Shown: positions 45,508 through 57,251, counted from the stretch's first letter. The stretch: DNA of 64,000 bases from Pseudeuparius sepicola (GCA_963920635.1 OY987303.1:50901223-50965222), one strand, 5' to 3'. The notes: generated from the letters alone by a model not told the origin. Numbers and translations are program-made.

Positions 45508-46772
45508 CTTACTGGACAATCATTTGATAAAAGAAGGAACGCTGTCTTGAACAAGCCCAAATCCGACCAATTCGGTTAAGGTAAACCGGAGTTAGAAGCA
45601 TTTATTCAAGTCAAGGTTTATCCGCCAGTTTAACCTCTATTTGAAGAGCTAGAGCAATAAATCCTTAATAAAAATTGTTCAGAATTTGCTGAAGAGTGCA
45701 ATAAAATTTTGATATACCTTTATTAGTCTTTTTTTTGAGAAAACTCATTTTTGAAATTTACTGTTTCGTGTACGCCCCCTAGCGGCCGACCTACAAACTT
45801 AAAAATAATTTCCATAAATTTTTTGTGACGACATTACTTAAGAAGATTTTTTTCTCAAAGCTCCAGGACTATTATTAGTTCCTGAGATATGGTTCCTTTT
45901 CACCCTTAATGAAACACCCTGTATATTGGAAACTATAGTTACCGGGTTAGCCACCGACTTCCTCGTTGTCCATGTGATCTGAAATCAACTATCAACTAGA
46001 ATAGACTACTTAGGTGACTGCGAAGAAAATGGCAAATATCCACGAGGGAATGGAAAAATATACCTAATTCGCTTCTGGTTCTATTGCCCCTATATCAACA
46101 ATGTCTTTGTTAGACTGCCCTTGTGCACTGTATGTTCGGGTTTAAATCCTTCATAATGGCTGTCCAATAAGAGCTTCATTGTGTTCCTTTGTGTGAGCAA
46201 GCCCTTGTCTTAAGGGCCAACGCGATAGTTACAATTTACGTTCCTTCTGATATTATAATACCTATATGACGCCGATTTTCATAATCATTTAGGTATCTAT
46301 CTCCGAAAATTGTTGCTTCCTTGTAGATATAGGCTTGGTTGAGTTTTTCTGTGTGTTATACTATAAAACGCGCTTTGCAAATTTTATTGACAATTATAAA
46401 AATACAAATTAAGAAAAATATTAGAGAGTCATCGCATGAATTGTAAAATTTGTGTGCTCCAGGCTCCCTACTTCTACTTGCATTTTATGGCATGACATGA
46501 TATAATAGCAAGTTACTTATGTAATAAGACACAATTTGGCCTATATTTAGTTTATGCTAAATACGAACGAACGATAACACTGGTCTACGGCATGGTTTTT
46601 AGAGAAGAAAATTTCTGAAAAGACACTTGGAAACGCATATTTAAGTACTACATCAGATTTTAAATTGGTAATTTGAGTAAGTATTGTTTTTAGAACAACT
46701 CCAAAAATGTCTGTGAGTTTGGAGATAAGTACTTATTTTTTATTTTTCTCATTCCTGAAATGAATTATAATA
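45508..46772. other. No gene seen
   Basis: Contains AATGAAACACCCTGTATATT at 45908, an inverse element-end motif with no identified partner. Otherwise mixed sequence with no credible coding region. Confidence 0.4.
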
Positions 46773-48242
46773 AACTACTGGACAAAATTAACGCAACATC
46801 ATAAATTTGCCAATTATTTGATGCTATTTTTTTTCTGAATTTATGATTCGATTTGAATGATTTTTTTTTGCATTGTAGGTTGGTTCCTTGACAATGTCAT
46901 AGTTTTCGCGGTTTATGATAAAAAGTTCATTTTCGATTTATACCGGGTGTAATAAAAATGTTATATTTTTCCGAAAATTCGTATCACCCTGTGGAGTATA
47001 CTAGCAACCGAAATGTATAGCAGTTAACATTAGACGGTAGGTCCATCTTTCTTCAACATTTTCTTTTTTGGTTTACTTCATTATCTCTGTTATTAAAGGA
47101 GATACACTGTTTTATAGCGTAACATGTTTTTATAGACTTTATTATTCAACACATTCATTGTTAAATGTTTTCAAGTAGGCTATGGAACTTTTCTGACATT
47201 TCAAGCGATGTGTCAACAGATGTTGTGTTTTAAAGTTACAATGGTCAAATAAAATATTCGCCATACCGATAAAAACTGTTCGGAAACTGCTTATTAAACG
47301 TTCGTTTCATATGTCCAGTTGCCCGATGAGTATTTTAAACTTGAAAAATGAATCGACCAAAAAATTTATCGGCAGAAGAAGCAGTAAGAGCTTTAACTTT
47401 GGTGGATGAAGGCTATTCGATGTGTCATGTTGCTAATGTGATAGGAAGACATCGTTCTACTATAAGTCGTATGGTTGAACGATTTAACGAGACAGGATCT
47501 TACTCTCGAAGGTCAGGCCAAGGGCGAAAACGATGTACCGATCCAAGGGATGAGCGTTTTATTAGGCAAAGTGCTCTAAGAAACAGGAATATCACTAGTA
47601 CTAGGCTAAAATGTGAGCTTAGAACTGCTCGCCATCATACAATATCGTCTCGAACAATCAGAAGACGTTTAAATGAGGCTGGTTTAAACGACAGAATAGT
47701 CGGGCAACTGGGCATATGAAACGAACGTTTAATAAGCAGTTTTTATCAGTATGGCGAATTTTATTTGACCTTTGTAACTTTAAAGCACAACATCTGTTGA
47801 CACATCGCTTGAAATGTTAGAAAAGTTCCATAGCCTACTTGAAAACATTTAACAACGAATGTGTTGAATAATAAAGTCTATAAAAACATGTTACGCTATA
47901 AAACAGTGTATCTCCTTTAATAACAGAGATAATGAAGTAAACCAAAAAATAAAATGTTGAAGAAAGATGGACCTACCGTCTAATGTCAACTGCTATATGT
48001 TTCGCTTGCTAGTATACTCCACAGGGTGATACGAATTTTCGGAAAAAAACATAACATTTTTGTTACACCCGGTATAAATCGAAAATGAACTTTTTATCAT
48101 AAACAGCGAAAACTATGACATTGTCAAAGAACCAACCTACAATGCAAAAAAAAACATTCAAATCGGATCATAAATTCAGAAAAAAAAATAGCATCAAATA
48201 AGTGGCAAATTTATGATGTTGCATTAATTTTGTCCAGGAGTT
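46773..48242. mobile_element. Tc1-like element rearranged into a foldback with 550 bp arms
   Basis: The left arm 46773-47325 and right arm 47700-48242 are inverse copies with few differences (the left has about eight extra bases near 47275). The ends read ACTACTGGACAAAATTAACG and its inverse, with TA on both sides, and match the surviving end of the Tc1-like element at 62805. Only the 374 bp between the arms is single-copy, and it encodes the N-terminal DNA-binding half of a transposase. The catalytic half has gone and its place is taken by an inverted copy of the 5' region. Each arm also carries the same small nested segment (ATACCGGGTGTAATAAAAAT to TATCACCCTGTGG), so that insertion came before the inversion. 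Confidence 0.85.
47348..47719 (+). CDS. Tc1-like transposase N-terminal DNA-binding domain only
   Basis: A 123-codon intact frame from ATG to TGA. It begins MNRPKNLSAEEAVRALTLVD. The first helix-turn-helix is about residues 8-50, including HVANVIGRHRSTISRMVERF. A basic linker follows (RRSGQGRKR, about 56-64), and then a second helix-turn-helix ending SSRTIRRRLNEAGL near residue 114. Full Tc1 transposases are about 340 residues and bind the inverted repeats with this half. The DD34E catalytic half is missing, and the last few codons run into the right arm. The frame has no stop or shift, unlike the paralogue at 62 kb. If expressed it could bind element ends without cutting, a repressor-like role known for truncated transposases such as the P-element KP protein. 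That role is inference. Confidence 0.85.
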   Translation: MNRPKNLSAEEAVRALTLVDEGYSMCHVANVIGRHRSTISRMVERFNETGSYSRRSGQGRKRCTDPRDERFIRQSALRNRNITSTRLKCELRTARHHTISSRTIRRRLNEAGLNDRIVGQLGI

Positions 48243-48357
48243 TATATTTCAAACGTCGGGAGGCAAATTACTATATATTTTTATTATAAAATTACTTAGG
48301 ACCCTTTGAGATACTGTGTGTTCTATTGCAGGCGTTTTAAACATTCATGTATATATA

Positions 48358-48634
48358 GGGTGAATCCGTTTTATTCTACGACACTTCAAGAGGTGATAGA
48401 AAACCAAAAAAATGGCCGCACTTTCTTTTATAAACTATATCTTCATAATGCTTTATAAAAAAGTTACAGGATGTTAAATTTGTCAAAAATATATGGACTT
48501 TATTGAATATTTACAAAACTGGTTGAGATATTTCAGTCATATTTTTTGATACACGTTATAACGGCATGGGTTAGCATAAAACCTGTTAATACCAAAAACT
48601 TTGAACAACCAGTGGCGGAGAAGTGGGTAATTAG
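48358..48634 (+). repeat. Dispersed repeat shared with 33866-34087 and 36505-36780
   Basis: GGGTGAATCCGTTTTATT, ATGGACTTTATTGAATATTT, AACTGGTTGAGATATTT, GTTAGCATAAAACCTGTTAA and CAGTGGCGGAGAAGTGGGTA match the 36.5 kb copy in order, at roughly 80-90 percent by eye. The frame 48533-48826 on the - strand resembles 36649-36894 because of this repeat. Confidence 0.7.
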
Positions 48635-49019
48635 TACAGGGTGGCCCATCCAAGCGGAAAAATGTGTTACGAGGAGGCAGGTTAACATAAAATCGTCATT
48701 AAAAAATGATATTGTAGTAAAAATTAAGGGGAATTCGATGGTGTACTCGAATTTTGTATACAAGGTCGGTAAAAAAGTTATCTTCAAAAATTGTTTTTTG
48801 CAAAATAAAAAAAAATACCCACACAACTATTAACTAGATAACCTTCAAGGAGTATTCCTGAATATTTAGTTTTTTTTTTAATTACTTCTGGTTATAGCGG
48901 AAATGAAAGTGATTTTCACTATTTTACAATTTACACATTCTATTTAACCATTATAGGATTCCTTTTTTAATTCTGATTCCAACGATATAGGTATAATTTG
49001 ACCTATTAATCTCCAACCG
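48635..49019. other. Element end TACAGGGTGGCCC and AT-rich DNA, no gene
   Basis: TACAGGGTGGCCCATCCAAG at 48635 looks like the left end of another element of the TACAGGGTG group. I cannot find its right end. The rest is AT-rich. Confidence 0.4.
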
Positions 49020-49756
49020 TTTCCGAGATATTTACCAGAGAAACTCCGTTAAACTAGATACATAGTCTCATGTTCAGTGTCCGATGTTACAACAATAACA
49101 CCAAATTTATGACAAATCAAGTCAGCCATGATAATAAAACTGGCAATCGAGTAGGCTGTTAATTCAGTACTTCTTTTTACCAGTCAGATTAGTCTAAAAT
49201 TTTGTTGCTGAAGCTGCTACTAGTTACAGTTTAAATAAATCTCTCGCTGCATCTCTCTGTGATTTTTCGTTATTTCTCCCGAAATAATTTAAAATTCGTA
49301 CTTTCTCGTCCTCACTATCTCTAAACCCAACTTTTTCTCTTGCTAATCACACTTCCTGGCGATGTTAATCTTCGATACAGCTTACATATAAATGAAGCCC
49401 TCGGAACATTTCCATTTGAATATTTGCGAGAATACTCCCTCAAAGTTTCTACGTGTCTTTTATAATTTTTGATAAAGACAAAGACCTTTAAAATATCGCA
49501 GCATTCTTTTCTCAAAAACATTTTTTAAAACTGTAACTAGTAACAGCTTCAGTAACAAAATTTTAAGAATAATCTGACTAGTAAATAGAAATATCGAATT
49601 AACAGCCTACTTGATTGTCAGTTTTATTATCATGGCTGACTTGATTTGTCATAAATTTGGTGTTATTGTTTGGCCTGCTCGGATCGAACATCAGACACTG
49701 ACAATGAGACTATGTATCTTGTTTTATGGAGTTTTTCTGATAAATATCTCGGAAAC
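49020..49756. mobile_element. 737 bp inverted-repeat element
   Basis: The arms 49020-49240 and 49530-49756 pair through TTCCGAGATATTTACCAGAG, ACATAGTCTCATGTTCAGTG, TTTATGACAAATCAAGTCAG and CTGCTACTAGTTACAGTTT. The loop of about 290 bp encodes only a short unrecognised - strand frame (49321-49521). Confidence 0.75.
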
Positions 49757-51608
49757 TGTGTATGTGCAAAAATAGCAACTTTACAATGGAATTTACTAAA
49801 ATTCATTATTTGTTATCTGCAAGATGCTGCCCCTAGTGACCGGATCCGAAAATGGGAAGAATGAAGAAGAACGAGCTGTGATAACATTATTTTGGAAGTT
49901 ACCGTAGTCTCATTACAAGTTGTCAAGAATACGAAAAGTTTCCCTCCGTGAAATATAAAGTCCCCAAATAAATTATTTGCCTTGTTTACTCCCATATAGT
50001 GTGTGTGCTGAATTTCAAACGCGCTCTGCGGCAAAGGAAACTTCTTCGCGAATTTACAACTGCGCAAAAAAATAATTTGAAACTTATATTTCACTCTCTG
50101 AATACAAAAGTATAGGGGGCGAGTGGGGGGCCGGTCCTATTCCAGGAGTAGCTATCTGATAGCTCGTTCAAAATTCACTGAAAAGAACAGTGAGAGGCAA
50201 GTCGAGCAGAAGAGATAAAATATGAAAATCCCTTTATACATTTTCCTTGAAACTTATAACAAATGAGCGAGTAAACATCCGACTCATTCCACTTCGGGAT
50301 TAAATTCAGATATGGGCTTTTAAAACAATTTTAAATCCAATGCGGATACATTTTCCTATCGTCGGACCATGGAAGGGGATTGTTTGTTCAGAGAATTTAT
50401 TATACAGGGCGTCCTTGGCCTCTGGGTTGTTGCCGGACAAGACAAGAAACCCAACAGCTGGATACCTATTCTTGGAATAACTTGTGCTGGGACCCATTTT
50501 GGCAAATAAAATGACAATCAGTGGATGGATTACCACCCAATTACACTACCAGCATATACAGTGTGAAGCAGAAGAATTCATGAAATAATAATTACATAAT
50601 GTAAAATATCCTTCAGCTGATAGAATACCCAAGCTCTCATGCTTTTTTACTTTTACCAATTCTAAGAAGCTGTACTTTTACTATTTCCAACAAATTTTCA
50701 CTTTTACTAATTTTAGCTCACTTCTTACTTGTGTGTAACAAATATATCATCTAATCAAATAAACTAAACCTGCAATTGTCAGTAGGTTTCAGGATTTAAT
50801 AGGGACAATTTAGTAGGCTATAGAACTCGTAAAAAAGCTTAATTTTCGAGAAAATAATAAATAAATTGGAAACACACATTTTTATTAAAATAAATTACAA
50901 TAATAATTGTGTGAATTGATAATCTTTAACATCAACACACTTCCGATGTACAAAATATGGTTTTTTTATTGACTTTAACACCCTATATTTCGTAAACCTG
51001 ATATAAAATATAGATATGTATATAAAAAATAACACCTTATCACTATAATAAGGTTATTATATAGCTACGTTATTAGAAGAAGAGATAGATATAAAGGTTT
51101 TTTCATCCAACAAAGTGTAAATAGCATATGTCCATAGGATAACTAATGATATTATCTATTATCTAGTTACAGTGTGTCTCGTTTTTCATGTTAATGTTAA
51201 CACACCTGAAAATCTAAGTAGGCTGGGGGAATTGAACGGGACAATTTTTTTTCTAGATATTACGTTCTTGGAAGGTCATCGTGTGGGAAGTATTGGTTCG
51301 GCATTTTTTTTTCGAAAAACCATATTAGGCATTTTTTTATTTAAAATCCGATACCACAGTGATAATCAGGACACACCAAAACCCCAACATACCAAATTCG
51401 AACAAAAAATATAAAGGGAATTCCATTCTGCAAGGTGTCAAAGTTGAACAAAATAGGTCATCTGGCGAGTCAAGGGTGCCATGGAATTAGCTCAAAACAG
51501 TTGGATGATCAGTCAACAGGACCACTTAAAGTGTTGGTCTTCAAAGATTCGTTACAAAAATACACAAGGTATTTTTCTCTGGACCATCTAAAAATGATAA
51601 TAAGTATA
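49757..51608. other. No gene assigned; exon-like - strand frame at 50306-50536
   Basis: The - strand frame 50536-50306 (76 codons) has more protein-like composition than most frames here (for example YPAVGFLVLSGNNPEAKDAL). It lacks convincing splice signals and crosses a GCCCTGTATAATAAA run that resembles an element end, so I do not call it a gene. 51350-51560 matches the dispersed repeat at 2330-2560. A short G-rich run lies at 50110-50130. Confidence 0.35.
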
Positions 51609-52710
51609 TACAGGGTGTCCAACTTTTAAATTGTAGAAATCCTCCGAATCTTCATTTTTGGAGATAATCGCCTAAACTTTGTTTTGTTTGAAAGGCCTTC
51701 AAAAGCCGCTTCTTTTGACCTTCCAGCCATTTTCAAAATGCTAATCCAGGGCCGGCTGCGATTTTTTTATACCCCCGATTTTCACGAAAACCATTTAGAG
51801 ATTTTTTTATTTAAAATCTAAAAAATTGGAATTTTAAAGGCATCTGCCAAGTCAAGTGTGCCATGGAATCCCTTCAAAATAGTTGAATGGTCAATAGGAC
51901 CACTCAAGGTGTTGGTGTGCAAAGGTCCAACATAAAATATAGGTACCTATCTGTGCCATCTCAAATTACTAAATTTTTGGAACTCTATACGGGTCAAAAA
52001 TCGAGTATATCAAAACCGCTCTAAACGAAGTAAATCTAAAAAATACAGAAGCCTGCCAGTCAGTGAGTCCATATCAGTTAAAGTGGTTGATGTGTCGCAA
52101 CAGGAAACGCAAAAAAATATATCATCTTAGACAGTGACTTTGTTGAGAAAGGTCCAATAATTTAAATTGTTTTTATTTGTTAGTTGGCATTTTGTACAGA
52201 AATGCATTACTTTTGTGTTTATCAATATTTATTCAATGATTCCAGAGCACTCTTGATCCGTAGTCTCATAAAATTTCAGAATTGAGATGGCTCAGAGAAA
52301 AATGCCCTGTATATTTTTGTAGTAAATCTTTTCACACCAACATTTCGAGTGGTCCTGCTGACCATGCAACTGTTTTGAAGGGATTCCATGGCACACTTTT
52401 GCCCAATTTTCACACCCTACAGAATGGAACTCCCTGTATATTTTTTGTTCAAATTTGTTATATGGGTGTTTTGGGGTGTTCTGATTAACACTGTGGGGTC
52501 AGATTTTAAATAAAAAAATCGCTAAATGGTTTTCGTGAAAATCGCTGGTATAAAAAAATCGCAGCCGGCCCTGGATTTGCATTTTGAAAATGGCAGGAAG
52601 GTCAAAAGAAGCGGCTTTTGAAGGCATTTCAAACAAAAAAAAGTTTTGACGATTATCTCCAAAAATGAAGATTTACGGATTTGTACAGTTTTAAAGTTGG
52701 ACACCCTGTA
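51609..52710. mobile_element. 1.1 kb foldback element with TACAGGGTGTCC ends
   Basis: TACAGGGTGTCCAACTTTTA at 51609 is mirrored by AAAGTTGGACACCCTGTA ending at 52710. The arms (about 330 bp) pair through TGGAGATAATCG, AAAAGCCGCTTCTTTTGACC, CCAGGGCCGGCTGCGATTTT and GTGCCATGGAATCCCTTCAA. The arm sequence belongs to the same family as 2185-2620 and 61100-61215. TA lies at the outer edges. There is no coding capacity. Confidence 0.8.
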
Positions 52711-53559
52711 TGTAATTTATTTCTTACAAAATAATGTCAACCGATAAATAAAAAACAATTTACACTTCTGGACTAATTTTGGATCTCTTGAGGACATACT
52801 CGTTTGAAATAATGTATAAATATTTCAAAAATTAAAAAAATGGTCTTGCACAAAAATTCAGTTTCAAAATGTTACCGATGGAATTATAAGAAAAATCTTA
52901 GAAAATTATTATTTTATACGGGTAAAAATATACCTACAAGACAAGGAAAAATGATGCGGCTGCTCCTTTTTAAGACATTTTAAGTGTGCATTGTTCACCG
53001 TGTAAGAATGATTTTAGGAAGTAAAATAATGAGTTTTTCATGAGGGCTAAATATATATGAGGCATGAAAAATTGTTTGAAAAAATTGGACTTAGGGTTGC
53101 TTTGTTTTTCAAAATTGAATGGATACCTATCAGTTGTCTTAGAAACAATTACAATTACAGATTTGAGTCACCGTGAACCTACAAAAACACTTACACTTGA
53201 AAAATATAAAGACAAAAACGAGGTAATGATGCGGCTGTCTCATTTTACATCACTTTGTGCATACAGGTTGTCTCAGTTCGTCTTCCTGAAAAAAATGGGA
53301 GGGTTCTTTACTTTGTTGGTACAAAAATAGCATGCATACCACCGGCCGTCTCAGTCTTATAAGTAAAATCAATCAAAGTCTTTTATCTTTTGCTATAATA
53401 CAATAATTAAAAAATCCAGAAGTACCAGCAGTAACTTTTTTCCGATTTTTGTGCATATTTCTTTTCCGAAATATTTTTTCCAATTTTTTTTAAATATTGT
53501 GTTTCAAATTTAAAATTTGAAGACGGGACGGGACTTAGATGAATCTTTGATAACAAACA
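52711..53559. other. No gene seen
   Basis: AT-rich DNA. The frame 53064-53330 has no domain, and similar phrases recur nearby (AATGATGCGGCTG at 52950 and 53225), suggesting degraded tandem material. Confidence 0.4.
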
Positions 53560-54785
53560 AACCAACAAACAAAGCATTTATTTCCAACAGGTAGAGACAC
53601 CCAATTACAGGAAACAATAATACACAAATATGCGAATAAAGATAACAAAGAAAAATCTAACTCTAACTTTATCTTAGTAATTTCCTCTCGATGCATTGAA
53701 CTATCGTATGTATGGAGTCAACATGTAAGTCGCACGTATGACACATATTATCATAAATATTACACATCTGGAACGTAGGACATTGGAACATTATGTTTGA
53801 TCTAGTACAGATATTATAAAACATTGAACTTTGTCTAGCACTTAACCGAGGAACCAAAAAATTAATTCTAGACAAAATAAAAGGACAGTCAATATAACCG
53901 TTTAACAGATTAAATAAGAATTTAACAAAAATTATCTTCCTTCTATTATCTAATGAAATCTCACCACATTTATGCAAAAGCACATCATGACTGGATCCCC
54001 TGGGAGGGTAAACACCTTCATTTCGAAATATAACATATTTTAAGTATCTCCTCTGTACAGATTCAATATTAATGGCATGGCAGTTGTATATAGGGTTCCA
54101 AATAATGGCACCAAAATCCAATTTGGAGCGACCAAACGTGTAATAGAGCAGCTTGATCGTATTTAAATCTTCGAAGTTGTTACTGTTCCGTATAATGAAA
54201 CCAAGAATTTTGGAAGCGCTAGCCACGAGCTTTTCGACATGATAAACAAAAGTAAATTTAGTATCAAAATAAATGCCCAGATCACGGATACAGTTTACTC
54301 TGTTCAGAGGAGTACCATCTAGTCCATCTATGGTGTAATTAATAAAACTATATAAAACTATAGGATCGGATATCCCACAGTAACTCATAATATTGCATTT
54401 ATCAACGTTAAGGTACAACTTATTTTGTTTACACCAGTTTACAATTATATCGATGTTATTTTGCAGGATGATACAGTCAGTGGCAGATGCAATATCCAGA
54501 AATACTTTAACATCATCAGCATATGCTAATCTGTCACAGGTCAACTGTCCCAGAAGATCATCGATAAATATTAAAAACAAAAGTGGCCCAAGATTTGAAC
54601 CTTGTGGCACACCGGATGATGGGACAAACATTGCCGATTTGAACCCTTCGTATTCAACAAACTGTTGACGTTTAATTAAATACGACTCCAATAGATTCAG
54701 CAGACGGGTTGTTCCATCAAACTGACGTATTTTAAACAGCAGTATGTAATGGTCAATCTGATCAAACGCTTTCCTGATGCAAGTA
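53560..54785 (-). mobile_element. 5'-truncated non-LTR retrotransposon (Jockey/CR1-type)
   Basis: On the - strand the remnant starts abruptly inside the reverse transcriptase at about 54782 (KAFDQIDHYILLFKIRQF is the first recognisable stretch). It runs through a stop at 53669 and ends in a 3' tail with TTTG repeats (AACAAACAAACCAACAAACAAA on the + strand, 53553-53574). 5' truncation is the normal outcome of target-primed reverse transcription. The 5' break coincides with the start of a tandem-repeat region at 54786. No target duplication could be assigned. Confidence 0.8.
53669..54782 (-). CDS. Non-LTR reverse transcriptase, C-terminal part
   Basis: An open frame from the truncation at 54782 to the stop at 53669. 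An internal ATG at 54691 gives 340 codons. Counting from that Met, SSGVPQGSNLGPLLFLIFID (about 25-44) and RLAYADDVKVF (YADD, 57-60) are the core reverse transcriptase motifs. They are followed by KLLYYTFGRSKLDFGAIIWN (about 194-213), typical of the thumb and C-terminal region of Jockey and CR1-type elements. Near the end is a Cys-His rich stretch (CNIYDNMCHTCDLHVDSIHT). The fingers, the endonuclease domain and ORF1 are lost. The enzyme copies element RNA at a nicked target. This fragment lacks the N-terminal half and cannot act alone. The surviving frame has no stop or shift, so the insertion is fairly recent. I do not place it more precisely than Jockey/CR1. Confidence 0.85.
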
Positions 54786-54990
54786 AAAAGTTATTAGAAA
54801 AAGTTACTCGGGAGGCTGAGGTAACCTAGGAAATGCCTTTTGTTCGAATAGAATCCCAGAAACGAAATTTTAAAACGTGACTTATACGAATGTTTGATGC
54901 AGATGAAAAGTAGACAGAATTTCTAAAAATAGTGATTGACCAATAAGTTATTAGAAAAAGTTGCTCGGGAGGCTGACGTATAGCAAAATA
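54786..54990. repeat. Tandem-type repeat, about 165 bp period, two starts seen
   Basis: AAGTTATTAGAAAAAGTT followed by CTCGGGAGGCTGA occurs at about 54788 and again at about 54951. The second copy continues into ACACCATCGCATCACCACTT. Two starts 165 bp apart suggest the edge of a satellite-like array interrupted by the retrotransposon. It may equally be a simple local duplication. Confidence 0.5.
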
Positions 54991-55450
54991 TAACACCATC
55001 GCATCACCACTTCTTCAAGAAGATTTTTTTTTAATTGTTGAATTTTTTTTCTTAAAGTGTGTCCTCAAATGTTATTTTTTAATATTATTTTTTACATCTC
55101 TGTTTGGCTCAATATGCATGCTTTTTTGTATTTATGGATATTAACATCGGGCAAGACAAGTAGGTAGTGGTCAGGATCTAGGGGTCAACTGAGGATCACA
55201 CGTGTCCGGAAGATGACGTGTCATCAAGATGACGGAATATTTTGCAGGCCACCTGTGAAACGTGTAGCTAATTTACACGTTTTTTTGGTCTTTTGGAGAC
55301 TAACATGAGGCGTATCCGGGATTAACGTCTAGGGGGGGGGGGCAATCAGTTGATAAATAATAACAAAACTCTGTCGATAATTTTAATGAATAAAAACATA
55401 TTTTCTAAAATAAATAAATACAGGAAATCCGGAAATAAATGCATCAACTT
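54991..55450. other. No gene seen
   Basis: AT-rich, with a G-run at 55331-55340. No open frame or element end could be supported. Confidence 0.4.
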
Positions 55451-56117
55451 GAAAAATTAAATAGAAAAATGGAAAATATGACGAAAAGTTCATATGAACA
55501 TGGGTCCGCAGATGTTAGGTTTTCGAGATGCAGGGTGTTGAAATTCAAATTTTATTTTCGATTTTTTTAAGTAACTTTTTGAGACGACAGAATTTTCTTG
55601 CAAAATTTGGTAGCCGGGATTTTTCTGGGAAGAGAAATCATAATTTGGTATTATTTTTAGTGCAATCCGTAGAGGGCGCTGCGTACGCTATCATTATTTA
55701 ATTTGCCCTAACTTTTTTGACAGTAAACTTTTACGACATTTTGTGAATGAATCCTCTTCCCACACGTTTTCTAAGCAAAAAAGGTATACTTGGTGAATAA
55801 CGCCAAAGGTGACGGTTTTCGAGAAATTTTCAAATTTCTGCATCGATGCAGGTGCATATCGACACTCGTATGCAATTAAATTCAAAATAAAATTTAAATA
55901 AATAAGCACATTAATTTATTTTTTGACAGTTTAATTAAATTGTTGTTGTTGTTTTTTTTTGCAAGAAAATTTTGTCGTCTCCAAAAGTTACTTAAGAAAA
56001 TCGAAAATAAATTATTTTCAATTGCAACACTCTGCATCTCGAAAACCAAACATCTGCGGACCTATGTTCTTATGAACTTTTCGTCATATTTTCCATTTTT
56101 CTTTTTAATTTTTTAAG
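55451..56117. mobile_element. 667 bp inverted-repeat element beside the giant palindrome
   Basis: The arms 55451-55610 and 55960-56117 pair through GGAAAATATGACGAAAAGTT, CCGCAGATGTTAGGTTTTCG, GATGCAGGGTGTTGAAATTC and CAGAATTTTCTTGCAAAATT. The centre contains a short - strand frame (55694-55909) of no recognisable type. Its right end lies only about 30 bp from the start of the 4.07 kb palindrome. Confidence 0.75.
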
Positions 56118-56799
56118 TTATTATCTTCGAACCAGTAAGATCTATATCACAAAATCAAGTATTCTTTTTTTGGTCTTGAGCTCGTCAAATATCTCTTCTG
56201 GAGATATGGGTATTTCAGGGTAGACATAAAGGAATGTTAACCCATTCGTGGGTTTTCGCTAATATTGTTTATAATATAAATTTTTAAAATTTTCAGTTTT
56301 GAAAATGTTCTTTCTGGCGTGGCGGTGCACACTGTAATAATTATTGTGCAAAATATGTTTAGTAGGTTGTTTTGCCTAATTTACGGTTACGCGCTGCGAC
56401 CGACCGAGTGACGAGTTTGTGCATAATATACTCAAATCTCAAATCTACTGCACAGGTTTTAATTTCGAGAAGCCGAGATGAAACAAATAACAAATTGTAG
56501 ATGTTTGATGTTCACTGCATTTTCAGATTAGGCCAGGAGTATATCATTTTTGGTATTATTAATTTTGATGTTACAAATCTCGTTTATCTCGACAGCAGCA
56601 ATTGCCCCCTTTGCCCCTCCCCTGAATACGCCACTGGCACTACTACTACTATTACTACTCCTGGGATTTCACATAAGTTCGATAAATTTAAACTAAAACT
56701 TGTATCGTATGCATGCCTAAGAAAGAGTGTGGATTAAGAGAATCGACTAGTGATCTAGGTTGACGACATATTCCAACTCTTATTAATGTTTACCTAACG

Positions 56800-57140
56800 A
56801 AATGTGTCAGACGCCCCTGTAAACAACGGCGAGGGGCCCTCGCCCGCCCACGCGCCGACAAATCGCCGCCATAGATCAACGTTTTCGATTTGTGCGGGAT
56901 CTTCCCGCGAATATGGAAAAACGCGACCGGAATGACGAGTATTCGGTACGCGCCTGAAATATGGTCCAAACGGACACGTACGGGACGTATTTTATTTGTT
57001 ATCGCCGCAACCGCATCGGGATTTCGCGCGGAAACAACCGGAGAGTGCGTTCGAAACGGCCGGGAAGTAACTCCGGGCGGTTCGGAGTAGACCCGACCGG
57101 ATCGTAGCAGTTCGGAGCTGTTCGAAACAAGCCACAGCAC
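56800..57140. other. CpG-dense block in the left arm (mirrored at 59228-59568)
   Basis: In strong contrast to the AT-rich window, this stretch is full of CG dinucleotides (ACGGCGAGGGGCCCTCGCCC, CGCATCGGGATTTCGCGCGG). Both strands have open frames (56790-57167 on - and 56890-57090 on +). Neither shows a recognisable domain, and high G+C alone lengthens open frames. It could be a promoter or first exon of a host gene, or a captured fragment. I cannot choose. Confidence 0.5.
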
Positions 57141-57251
57141 TGACGAATGACAGCAGCTCTTTGACATTATCTATTATAACAACATGGTGTAGAGTAGGGT
57201 TCCTTTAGTGTAGAGGAGGGTTCCCTATGAATGGGACCCTAGTGTAGAGCA

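Noticed and set aside
50306..50536. Host exon on the - strand
   Set aside because: The composition is suggestive, but no convincing splice signals were found, and it contains a CCCTGTATAATAAA run resembling element ends.
54393..54668. Open frame on the + strand
   Set aside because: It is antisense to the non-LTR reverse transcriptase.
56790..57167. 125-codon frame as a real gene
   Set aside because: High G+C lengthens frames on both strands. There is no recognisable domain, and the two strands compete. Kept only as a CpG-dense block.
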